Shown: positions 23,901 through 31,802 of the stretch, piece by piece
How the letters are laid out: each line of letters begins with the position of its first letter
Position numbering within the stretch: position 1 is the first letter of the stretch
Position numbers and translations under genes: made by a program
The notes under the pieces: model-generated
What the model was told of the DNA's origin: nothing
The model's input: the letters and a program-made list of their open reading frames with translations, nothing else
The model's database searches: none
Assembly (NCBI GenBank): GCA_010645155.1
Contig: JAAGOF010000300.1
Coordinates: 129,993-193,992, forward strand
Source: Tigriopus japonicus
Lineage: Eukaryota; Arthropoda; Copepoda; Harpacticoida; Harpacticidae
DNA: 64,000 nucleotides
Reading direction: 5' to 3'

Positions 23901-25562
23901 CAACTAACGTCCCGCCAGCCGCTCTCTGGACCGACTTCAATTCCATAGCTTTGGTCGTTCGTTCTCTTTGAAGTAGCAAGACGCTGGAAGCGGTGAAATA
24001 TGATACCTCGTCTCTTGTTCGTCTCTTTCTGCTTTTACTTCTGTAACTCCTGTAGTTCGTATTGCTTTACTGGCAGTTGCCAATTCGAGGCAAGTACAAA
24101 GTAAATCTCGAATACGATTACTGATTGTCGAAATGATTCAAACACCTGATGGGGTGTCAAGAACTCGCCTGGCAAAATCAAACAAAAATGCACTTGATTT
24201 TTGAAACACCATTGAAAGAAATAATTTGCTCTTTCAGACTCTCAGCTGTCCCAATATGGAGAGGTGAATCAATTGGGTGGGATGTTCGTCAACGGTCGAC
24301 CTCTTCCGAATCACATTCGTGTGCGGATAATCGAGTTGGCTCAATTGGGAATCAGACCTTGTGACATTTCGCGACAACTTCGGGTTTCACATGGATGCGT
24401 TTCCAAGATTCTAGCCCGATATAACGAGACTGGATCAATTTTGCCCGGCGCCATCGGTGGAAGCAAGCCCCGAGTTACCACACCAAAGGTAGTCAACTTC
24501 ATTCGAGATCTCAAAATCAAAGATCCAGGAATTTTCGCGTGGGAGATTCGAGATAAATTATTGTCCGAGGGCATATGTGACAAATACAACGTTCCCTCGG
24601 TTTCATCGATTAGTCGCATTCTTCGAAATAAGATTGGAACTCTTGGAGCTCCTGGATTATCATCCCGAAATGATTTGACCCCGCATAGGCATTCGGCCAT
24701 GAGCCACATTAACGCATCACATCACATGCATCATGCCGCTATGGAAAACGGTTTGAGTCATGGGAAAGGTTTCATGCCCTGTCATCCGGGCGATCACAAT
24801 ATGACAGGCCCACATTCGGTCCCACACTCGTCTCATTCTAACCACACAAGGTATTCAACAAATGGTCCCCAAACGCATCTCGGACTGGGCTCAAGAGGTC
24901 CCGGACCCATTCGTGGTCATTTTCCACACAGTCAAGCTCCTCAAAGTAATAGTACTAATAATAATAGTGCACCAACCCACCGCCCAAGTAACAGCAACAA
25001 CAACAATAATAATAATAATAACAACAACGTTAACCACACGAACAACAACGGTAGCACTGCCGCAGCCTCCTCAACAAACGAACATTTATCCAATACAGAC
25101 AAGAAGCTCTCTCCCGGCGGAAATAACCCGCAACAAGCCCATACCTCTCCACCCAATGCGACAAGAGATCCAAACTCCATTTGGACGCCCGTTTCTTCGG
25201 CCATGGCCACAGCTTTAAGTTTCCCTCACTCTTCACCGGATTATATTGGCAAAGAAGAGCAACAACTTCTACACAGTGGATCGGTTGGAGCTACATCACC
25301 CATTACTTGTGATGCTTTTGCCCACATGAGTGCTTATGGTGATCCTCGGGGAGCTTCGAAGGCAGCAGCAGCAGCTGCAGCTGCAGCTGCTGCCGCTCAA
25401 AACATTAATTATTACATGTATTTGCAATCTCATCAGGAAAATGCGGATCTTTTGAATCATCATTTTCCTCCCACCTCACAGGTTTTGGGTCTGCCTTTGC
25501 CTAACATGCCGGTTCACGAAGATTTTAGCTACATGAAAAACAATTCTAGTCATCCACAATAG
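14987..25562 (+). CDS. Poxm: Pax1/9-type paired-domain transcription factor (Pox meso-like)
   Basis: The main exon 24238-25562 encodes a complete paired domain, from YGEVNQLGG to SRILRNKIG (24255-24638). Its sequence, with NGRPLPN and [20 protein letters not shown], matches the Pax1/9 class of DNA-binding developmental regulators. No homeodomain follows, as expected for this class. The rest is His/Ser-rich with a poly-Asn tract near 25000 and a poly-Ala tract near 25361-25398; I did not recognise an octapeptide. The exon lacks an in-frame start and begins after a CTTTCAG acceptor needing one base from upstream. An ATGG followed by GTAAGT at 14987-14990 supplies exactly that phase, giving [13 protein letters not shown]. 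That first exon is inference; the paired exon is certain. The intron would be about 9.2 kb and is packed with repeats. Predicted length is about 442 residues. Transcribed towards the next gene. Confidence 0.85.
16396..16545 (+). mobile_element. LINE 3'-end remnant
   Basis: Translated on the plus strand it gives [19 protein letters not shown], which parallels the C-terminal [19 protein letters not shown] of the LINE fragment ending at 17628. It is a second, independent 3' remnant of the same non-LTR retrotransposon family, about 1.1 kb upstream. Both are followed by a short GGAAT...TGTA-type tail. Confidence 0.75.
16891..17628 (+). mobile_element. 5'-truncated non-LTR retrotransposon, reverse transcriptase C-terminus
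   Basis: The 245-residue frame contains [19 protein letters not shown] and [19 protein letters not shown]. These are typical of the region following the reverse-transcriptase core in Jockey/CR1-type LINE ORF2 proteins. The catalytic FADD region and the endonuclease are absent, so this is a dead 5'-truncated copy, the usual product of incomplete reverse transcription. It ends with a stop at 17626-17628 and a short 3' tail that runs into the assembly gap. It lies within the proposed first Pax intron. Confidence 0.85.
17702..17897. other. Assembly gap (run of N)
   Basis: 196 unknown bases lie between the LINE 3' end and the Tc1-like element. Sequence joined across it cannot be read. Confidence 0.99.
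17929..19261 (+). mobile_element. Complete Tc1/mariner-type transposon, 1,333 bp
   Basis: Perfect 28-bp terminal inverted repeats lie at 17929-17956 (starting CAGGGTGTAAAGTAAGTGAG) and 19234-19261. Both ends are flanked by TA (17927-17928 and 19262-19263), the standard target duplication of this superfamily. Length and a single internal transposase frame fit a Tc1-like element. The identical ends suggest recent insertion, though the transposase frame is broken (see next entry). Confidence 0.95.
18142..19187 (+). pseudogene. Tc1-like DDE transposase with a broken frame
   Basis: The N-terminal part (18142 to about 18402) encodes a helix-turn-helix region including [19 protein letters not shown]. 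The C-terminal part continues in another frame from about 18402 to the stop at 19185-19187. It has the catalytic blocks [18 protein letters not shown] and [10 protein letters not shown], the last two placing Asp and Glu with D34E-type spacing. The switch lies immediately after STRK, where relatives carry a few more residues before SHTTV, so a small out-of-frame deletion near 18400 is the simplest explanation. The copy is probably unable to make full-length transposase but could be mobilised in trans. Confidence 0.9.
20466..20518 (-). repeat. End piece of a dispersed repeat
   Basis: This stretch is the near-exact reverse complement of about 46393-46445, sharing TTTTGAACCAAAATA and CCTGATTATGTAAG. 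At 46 kb it is the right end of a longer repeat whose body also occurs at 21755-22135. Here it lies in inverted orientation relative to that body. Confidence 0.75.
20501..20671 (+). repeat. 55-bp direct duplication, 116-bp period
   Basis: Positions 20501-20555 and 20617-20671 are identical. Between them lies a perfect hairpin, 20555-20572 and 20576-20593, with 18-bp arms (GCCATTTTCTGCCAC core) and a 3-base loop. In the second copy the hairpin's left arm has been shortened and the tandem array begins. Confidence 0.9.
20672..20922 (+). repeat. TGGCAGAAAA minisatellite
   Basis: About 25 tandem units of 9-11 bases, mostly TGGCAGAAAA with TGGCAAAAAA, TGGCAGAAAG and TGCCAAAAAA variants. All long open frames here are artefacts of the repeat. 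The unit equals one arm of the hairpin at 20555-20593, so the array probably grew from that arm. Related words occur at 22142-22216 and, degraded and inverted, at 52150-52620. Confidence 0.95.
21755..22135 (+). repeat. Dispersed repeat, copy 1 (body)
   Basis: Long blocks match 46030-46395, for example CTCATAGAATCTCGACCGT, CATCAACATTTTAG and GATAGCATGCCAAA, and GAGAGACTAGTTGGG. Order and orientation are the same in both places. No protein-coding capacity is seen, so it is a non-autonomous element or the remnant of one. Confidence 0.85.
22142..22200. repeat. Perfect inverted repeat, 24-bp arms
   Basis: Arms 22142-22165 and 22177-22200 are exact reverse complements around an 11-base loop. The core is GCCATTTTCTGCCACC, the same palindrome as at 20555. 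Pairing extends by four more bases (GCAT/ATGC) if two adenines are bulged. It directly follows the dispersed-repeat body, at the position where the 46-kb copy instead continues into its right end. Confidence 0.95.
22441..22552 (+). repeat. Tandem GTGACC-type array
   Basis: Seven to eight imperfect units of 12-17 bases each contain GTGACC or GTGACT/GTGATC followed by a T-rich spacer. TGACCT is also the half-site bound by many nuclear receptors. The array is inside the proposed Pax intron, 1.7 kb before the paired-domain exon. Any regulatory role is speculative. Confidence 0.75.
22639..22690. repeat. AAGCAT microsatellite
   Basis: Imperfect tandem AGCATA/AGTATA units. Confidence 0.8.
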
Positions 25563-25658
25563 TGTCAGTCAATCCAAGAAAACCTTGAACAATTAATTAT
25601 GCACTCTATTTATTTATGTTGTAGTTCAGCCCGACATCACCTTTGCATTCATTCATGA

Positions 25659-25664
25659 AATAAA
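25659..25664 (+). terminator. Poly(A) signal of the Pax gene
   Basis: AATAAA, about 100 bases after the Pax stop codon, in the right orientation and spacing for 3'-end formation. Confidence 0.6.
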
Positions 25665-25973
25665 GAGGAAGAGTTCCCTACTTTCTAAAACTGTCCATTC
25701 CACTTCGATTTGCTAGATTGACGCCAAGGATATTTTGTACATGGGGAAATGAATTTTTCCCCCATTCGTACTCCGTTATCGTACTTTTGCGAGCATTGAA
25801 TCTTCAATGAACTGAACGTGGGACATTTTGCCATAGCTTTCCCCACCTGATGGCCTGTTCCAAAAGTCCACTTGTGATGCAAGAAGGCTCAAGAGCACAA
25901 GGCTTTGAGGACGAGCACACGTTAAAATGTGTACTACTGTCTTGTCCCGAGCTCTCGTGAGAAATTGTTTCAG

Positions 25974-27543
25974 AGTTATTTTGGGGTGTCCCCGAGCTTG
26001 GATCCTTGCCCAAAAGTCCGTCATTCAGTGTTGGAGGAAGTGAAAATCACTTCTTGGGATCCGCAGAAAATGTACAAAGTTTCTAATACTTTGACAAACG
26101 CATACGGCAATGAATTAATTCAGCCTAAACAAAATGGACCGGTAAGTAATCTTTCATCTTTTCAATATTTCGTTCATTTTCAAGTTCTTCAATATCAAGG
26201 ACATGCCACGAGCCATTAATGGCGAGCGCAGAATGACCAACATTCCCGTCGGCAATGGTGAATATGTGCGAGGCATCCGCAAAAATGATAACATAAACGT
26301 GGAAAACTCGAAGATGCCGAATCTAAACCCTTCGGAAAACATGCGACCTCTACGCTACACAGCAGGTTTGGTTTGTGATCCCGAGTTGGAACGCCTTCGA
26401 CCAGAGCGGAACAACAAACATCCACCCCTTCAATCCGGGGATCAGTGGAAAAAGAAGCTCATCCAACATCCGCAAACCTATGAAGGCAGTTTTGCTGATG
26501 CGGATATGCAGCAGTTCCGACCGACTCCCGAGCAAATGCCTCAACAAGACCCTTGGATGACTTCTAGACTGCCCGACGGGCAGTATTTCCCTGCCAATGA
26601 AAGATTGGCAATCCCACAAGGTCTTTCGAACATGAATGTGAGCCCTTATGAACAAGTTTATCCTCAAGATGAGCTGAGCCGAATCAAGGAACGCAATCGT
26701 CGATTCGCTCATTCACATCCCGCATCTAATCAAAGCTGTGGACAAGAGATGATGATGGGATATGGTTATGGCCATCCCCCTGCTATGATGATGTCTCCCA
26801 TGGGACCAATGATGCCGATGATGCACCAAGGGCCAATGTTTCCAAACTACGGATATCAAATGGGTATGGGGATGCCACCGCATCCGGGGATGATGCAGCC
26901 ACACCCAAACATGCCATTTCCTCCAGTTTCGAATCATTTGAACGATCTGCAGGTGAGCAAATAATCCACATAATCGTTTTGATAAGGATAGTTCAAAAAC
27001 TTAATGGCTAAATTATAGTTTCTCAATGATGGGCTTGATGCTGCCCGTCAATCTGTTCGACCGTACATCCCTTCCACTGACCCAAAATATCAAAGCCTGC
27101 AAGCAGATCGACAACGATTAGAGGAAACTGAGGCAATCATTCCTAAGCCGGAAAGGTAATACGTCATACACAAGAGCTTATGAATTTGTTAACCAATGAA
27201 CTTTTATTCTAGACCTTGCGTGAATCCTCTTCCGACCTCAATCACACAACTTCCCGAGCCCAAAAAGCGCCTCCCATCAGAGAAGAAACAACAAGCTCCC
27301 GTGGAAAGAGGTCGCATGGCCCCAAAAAGCAATGTGGGCATTGCTGAACAAATTGCCATCAGGTCAATTGTTCTTGGAAATACAATCCCATCAAGCCGTG
27401 CCTCTGAGATGGCTTCCCCAATGAGCCCCAAAGCTCCTTCCAGCCCACAGGGAAGTGCACCCATGTCTCCAAAATTGCCCCCAAGTCCCAATGGAAGTGG
27501 GGTGATCAGCCCGGCCAGATCCCGGAGAAGTGGAAGTGAATAA
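25974..27543 (+). CDS. Unrecognised Met/Pro/Ser-rich protein, 5' end uncertain
   Basis: I do not recognise this protein. Exons join in phase at about 25974-26141, 26185 (or 26200)-26952, 27019-27155 and 27213-27543, all with GT-AG borders. The first listed exon follows a TTGTTTCAG acceptor and has no certain start codon; an in-frame ATG lies at 26070, or a short exon lies further upstream. The middle exon is charged at first, then becomes Met/Pro/His-rich (PMMPMMHQGPMFPNYGYQMG) like a flexible, disordered region. The C-terminus is basic and carries repeated SPxxP words (ASPMSPKAPSSP, APMSPKLPPSP), possible proline-directed kinase or SH3 sites. No signal peptide, membrane segment or known domain was seen. 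It follows the Pax gene by about 400 bp on the same strand. Confidence 0.75.
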
Positions 27544-27761
27544 AAAGATCGCACTTCCACCAACACCAGAAATTGACGGATGTCAACCAAATCTCCCTTG
27601 GTTCCTTTTCTACAAGGCCTATAATAATCAATCTTGCTTATTCCAAGTTCCCAATATCCGTAAACCCCTCTCCAAGACTTTTGTCACAAGTCTTGTGTCA
27701 CATGCGATAATAATGTCTAAAATTACGTTTATGAAACTGTTAAACTACGAATCAAAAGGAA

Positions 27762-27767
27762 AATAAA
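27762..27767 (+). terminator. Poly(A) signal of the Met/Pro-rich gene
   Basis: AATAAA about 220 bases after the stop at 27543 and 200 bases before the next gene's start. Confidence 0.5.
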
Positions 27768-27966
27768 TCTTCAAGAGGGTTGTATCCTTCAGAAATCCGG
27801 TCTAATTCGGAAATCGGGGAAATCTCGTGTGTCATTTCACTTTGGGATTTTGGGTGTTGGGGTCAACAAAACAGGTTTAACGACACAGAAAACTCAAATT
27901 GGCTAATAAGGCTGAGTTCAGTTGTCTACAAGTTCTTATCGTGTTCGCATTACTTCATCATTCAGT

Positions 27967-28717
27967 ATGGCTCTATCAACAAAGAGTTATTTATTAGTCG
28001 CAATTGTCGGATTTTCGGTCATTGGCCATGGTGAAGGTGCATCATCTAAAGTTTGTTGGGAGGAGTGTGAAGGTAAGGGAATTATTTCAACATGTTACTC
28101 AGGTCAATCTGGATTTGTTTCATATTGATTAATTGATTAGCCGGAGCCAATCGAGTGGTGGGATTGAACATCGAGGGATGTCGTCGGAGAGAAAGTAACC
28201 GTTATGGATGGATTTATCGGTTCCGTTGCGACGGTTCCACAGGTCCACCCTGCATTGTCAAGCGAGGAGACACGGTTAATATCATGTTTGATTTCAAGAC
28301 CGTGGGTAGGTTGAGTGATATGTTCACTTGCGCGTTTGTTCCGTCGATCTTGCTCATTCCAATCTGAAATTTCATTAATGCCCTAGATGAGTACTCAAAA
28401 GTTATTCAAGACGTATTTTGGGTGACGGGCTTTGGAATGGAATTGCCTTGGGCTGGAATGGAAAAGGATGTGTGCAAGTTCATGGATTGTAAGTTGTTGG
28501 AGCACAGCCACCAAGACTTCACCTACACCTATCCCATTGAAATTTCTCCTTTCTATCCATCGGTAAGTTTCTTTTTATGACTTTTGATGGGCTTGAATTT
28601 AAGAATTTCTTGATTTTCTAGGGAGCCTTCAATTTGAAATGGCTCATAAAAGGACAGAAGGCAAATGGTGAGATTGAACAGATTGGATGCTCCAGACTCA
28701 CGATTAGGATTGTGTGA
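27967..28717 (+). CDS. Secreted ML-domain (NPC2-like) lipid-binding protein
   Basis: Four exons, 27967-28072, 28141-28305, 28387-28562 and 28622-28717, join in phase to about 180 residues. A hydrophobic signal peptide (SYLLVAIVGFSVIGHGEG) precedes the mature part. The layout fits the MD-2-related lipid-recognition fold: paired cysteines KVCWEEC, then a PCIVKRGDTVNIMFDF strand, LPWAGMEKDVCKFMDC, a YTYPIEIS strand, and a final block with IGCSRLTIRIV. Members bind sterols or other lipids, either extracellularly or in lysosomes; arthropods have many copies. The central loop with CRRRESNRYGWIYRFRC is unusual. Introns are 59-81 bp. The stop lies 2 bp from the stop of the opposing Stum/SPEC3-like gene. 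An AATAAA at 28846-28851 on this strand, inside that gene, may end the transcript. Confidence 0.9.
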
Positions 28718-28719
28718 GA

Positions 28720-29188
28720 TTATGTTGAGAAATCTAACTCACGTGCTAATTGGATCATTGTCACGCCCCACCCGATGCTCCAGCACCAACCGACCAAGAA
28801 TAGCAAGGTTGTAGCCAATTGAAATAGCCCAACAAAGATATTGACAATAAAGGAACACACTCGTTCGCAATAAGATTGTTTCTCTTCGTAAGAAAACCGG
28901 GTCCACCCACAAAAAAGTACCAAAAATCCGCTGAGTATCGTTCCTGTACCGAGAATGAAAGGAAAGTATGTCATGGACTAAAAGAGCCCAAAGTTTTCGG
29001 CAAGATTTAAACTTACCCGATCCTGGGACAAAGAAATTGAATAAGAAACAAAGGCAGGCCAAAGGTACGTTCAGAATCGGAATTGCTCCCCGAATGATCG
29101 ATTTAGCTTCCACTAAATCGGATTGTATTTTGGGCTCTGGCACATTTTTTCCGTCGTTCGGAAACACTTTCATCGTTCTTGTGTACAT
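28720..29188 (-). CDS. stum: Stum/SPEC3-family small membrane protein
   Basis: Two exons, 29188-29017 and 28943-28720, join to about 131 residues. The splice from VPGSG into TILSGF restores the family's characteristic N-F-x-x-P-G-x-G-T-x-x-S-G-F motif, which a simple read-through would interrupt. Hydrophobic segments are IPILNVPLACLCFLFNFFV, TILSGFLVLFCG, and the pair around IVNIFVGLFQLATTLLFLVG and WSIGWGVTMI. Drosophila Stum is needed for mechanosensing in proprioceptive neurons, and sea-urchin SPEC3 is linked to cilia. The role here is inferred from family membership. The protein is short because the N-terminal extension of Stum is absent. It converges on the ML-domain gene, with stop codons 2 bp apart. 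Confidence 0.85.
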
Positions 29189-29810
29189 GTTTTGTCGATG
29201 TGATTCATTGGAAATCTTCCCTTACAATTATTTGAAAACTGTCATAACATCAAGTCATCACGCGTCGCCGACGAAACTCTCACGCAAACACGAGGCATTC
29301 AAAAATGACAATCTCAGCACCCTTTGTGGATGAATTGTGGATGATGGGCATGATTATCATTTCTTAGATCACGTGCAAAAAATATTAGGTTATTTTTTTT
29401 TAGTTCAGATCAGTCCAAGCCGAAATATACTGTAATTAAAGACTTAAATAATGGACCGAAAGATAATTGAACCGAATGGATAAGAATCCGTTGAATTTGA
29501 AAATGCTCAAGTATTTAGTAAGTATAGTAGTAGTAAGTATGGTAAAATGCTCTGGCTTAAGTTGTTGTGGATTACAATATCTAATTTCATCCAAATCCAA
29601 TCTATTTTTTTTCCTGGCTTATCTGTTAGATGTATTAAGGAATATTTCGACTCTCGGTCGAAAATTCATGTTTGTTTCCCAAATATAACACTATGCAATT
29701 CTTTTTTCAACATTTGTTCAAATACTGTGACTACAAACTTTTGCCAACGACGGAAGCTCAACGGGAAATCGTGTTTTGAACTTTTTTGTCTATATTTCAG
29801 TTGTTATCGC
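29189..29810. other. Spacer between the Stum-like and CABIT genes
   Basis: AT-rich, with no supported gene. It should contain the Stum-like promoter at its left side and the CABIT gene 3' untranslated region at its right side. Confidence 0.5.
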
Positions 29811-31802
29811 TTACAAATACAAAGTCCCAACTTTCCTGGACCCTGAGATTGTTCCCATCTTTTTGCTGTGATGTGAAAACATTTCCCGGACTGGCGAGGC
29901 CTTGTGCGATATCGAGTCTGTGTAGTTCCAGGCTGACCCCGATCTGGACATGGTGGCTGAGCGGAAGTTGGTGGGGTTTCGACTCACCGCTCCCCACACC
30001 AGGTTAGTGAGAGATTTGGGCCGGTTTAGCATTCGGCTTCGTTTCTCACTGGGTGGAAGTGTCCGGGAGCCGCCCGAATCTCCGGTGGAGGTTTTGACAC
30101 CACCGCTATTGCTCGAATCCAAGGTGTCGTAACCTGTACCGCCCTGAGTCAGATTGGTGAGGCTTTTGTAACGAAGTTGAAAGAAACTGGGTGGGGTGGC
30201 ACTCATGGTCGGGCTAGTGGTGTTGCTGCTGTTGCTGTGATTGTTGTTGGTATTCACTATCATGTCATGTTTAATTGACTTGGCTCCCCCACCCTTTCGA
30301 AAGAGTTTGTGCTTCGGGCCCGAGCTCTTACCATAGGCGACTTTTTGGTAAATTTGTTCGTTGATGATGGCTTCTGAAGGCTTGTTGTGCAAGGGTCGAA
30401 ACCTTTTCTTTCCTTCTCGGCCGAGAGTGCTACTGCAGCCCATTTCCCACACCACGGACATGGGCGGACTCTCATTCGAGGGAGATTTCATGAGTCTTCC
30501 ATTTGGCACAGATGAGACCGGTCCTAAAGGCTTTCTAGATGGAAGAGTCTCCAATGGCGGGGGTTTGGGCGGATGCTGCTCCTCTTTTGGATTAGGCTCA
30601 AACTTCCACGCTCTCAGAGATTTTGGCAGTGGTGCAAACCCTCGGACATAGTCGTAAATTTGCTCAATCTCCGAGTAATCATCATGCGAGTCACCAGATT
30701 GCGGCTGGTGATTAGGATGACGTGCATTCTGGTGAGAGGAAAGAACTTGGTTAATGGGCAATCGTCGAGGCCTGGCTTGCTGCTTGAAATGGGCCTTGGA
30801 AGCCAGCCCTCTGAATTCGTTGCTCATTAGACGAGTGTCTTTGGCCCAATTGACGGGAAATAAGGTCATATTGGAGTTCACAGTTTGGGAGAACTCCATA
30901 CAATGAGCAATGAGTCTCTGGCAATGAGGTAGGCCGATAATATCATCGTGGTTCCTGGCCATTTGAACCTTGAGATTGACCGAGAGCGGCAGAGAAATCA
31001 CGTGTTGGTGATCTTTGGATAAGACCAAGGCAATGAGCTGGTCCTCTTGGATCTCGGACAAGATTCGAATTTCTGGTACAAACACTTGGTTCTGTCGGGA
31101 TGTATCCAAGGGGGGTTGCCCGTGTACCAGGCGTGCCATCAGAGGTAAGCGTTTATTCAGAAGATTCCTGGCCGTGTGGACCCCAGAAATGTTTTCCTCC
31201 TTGGCAATGGCACTGAACTTGCCCCGCTGATCGAGGGCGAGGTAGACATTCTCACCCAAGTAGTCGAGGCATCGAAGAAAGCGCATGCTTCCGTCTTTGG
31301 CGAGGACTTCGCCAACCAGGATCAGGGTCTCTCCGACCTCAATGATTCGAGCTCGTTCCTGAATGGCGGACACATCATCACTTCTCGAGGTGAAGGCCTT
31401 CATGCGCTCACGAACGAGAACCGTTTCCGGACTTCGTTTGAAGAGCTCGGCCACACTTTCTATACACCGTACACTTCGCCCATCTTCACTGAGGATCTCG
31501 AAGAAGCCCTCATAATTGGCCGGGATACTGAGGCAATGACCTACTTTGGCAATTTTTGAACCATTGTCTTTGAATTTGATGCATTGTCCGAGCAGGCGCC
31601 TGGTTTTTCCCAAGTTCACCACAAGTATGTGTTGGTTGTATGTTGGATGTTGCAATCCAGGAACTCCTAGTGAGAGGCATTGTCCCTTGACAATTTTCAG
31701 AACTCTTGGCAGATCGAACTTGCTGACCAATTCCTTGAGATAAAGCGCCTCGTCCGACCATTCTGTGGCTTGAAGCGTGGAAGCGACGTCGGTTTCCTGC
31801 AT
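29811..31802 (-). CDS. CABIT-domain signalling adaptor, GAREM-like
   Basis: One long exon of 663 residues. The first 330 or so look like a CABIT module of the GAREM/Themis type: an opening STLQATEWSDEALYLKELVS, then FDLPRVLKIVKGQ, IPANYEGFFEIL and a second half with LPLMARLVHG and VISLPLSVNLKVQM. GAREM proteins bind Grb2 and Shp2 and tune receptor-tyrosine-kinase/ERK signalling. After the domain comes a tyrosine-containing acidic stretch, YSEIEQIYDYVRG, that could be phosphorylated. Then follow Pro-rich, Ser/Asn-rich and basic low-complexity tails ending SGSRKVGTLYL. The C-terminal SAM domain of vertebrate GAREM is not seen. A TTTCAG lies just before the start ATG, so an upstream non-coding exon is likely. 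Confidence 0.75.
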   Translation of the reverse strand: MQETDVASTLQATEWSDEALYLKELVSKFDLPRVLKIVKGQCLSLGVPGLQHPTYNQHILVVNLGKTRRLLGQCIKFKDNGSKIAKVGHCLSIPANYEGFFEILSEDGRSVRCIESVAELFKRSPETVLVRERMKAFTSRSDDVSAIQERARIIEVGETLILVGEVLAKDGSMRFLRCLDYLGENVYLALDQRGKFSAIAKEENISGVHTARNLLNKRLPLMARLVHGQPPLDTSRQNQVFVPEIRILSEIQEDQLIALVLSKDHQHVISLPLSVNLKVQMARNHDDIIGLPHCQRLIAHCMEFSQTVNSNMTLFPVNWAKDTRLMSNEFRGLASKAHFKQQARPRRLPINQVLSSHQNARHPNHQPQSGDSHDDYSEIEQIYDYVRGFAPLPKSLRAWKFEPNPKEEQHPPKPPPLETLPSRKPLGPVSSVPNGRLMKSPSNESPPMSVVWEMGCSSTLGREGKKRFRPLHNKPSEAIINEQIYQKVAYGKSSGPKHKLFRKGGGAKSIKHDMIVNTNNNHSNSSNTTSPTMSATPPSFFQLRYKSLTNLTQGGTGYDTLDSSNSGGVKTSTGDSGGSRTLPPSEKRSRMLNRPKSLTNLVWGAVSRNPTNFRSATMSRSGSAWNYTDSISHKASPVREMFSHHSKKMGTISGSRKVGTLYL

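Noticed and set aside
23387..23979. Minus-strand frames of 137 and 60 codons before the paired-domain exon
   Set aside because: No recognisable domain; the stretch is balanced in base composition and may be conserved intronic or regulatory DNA of the Pax gene.
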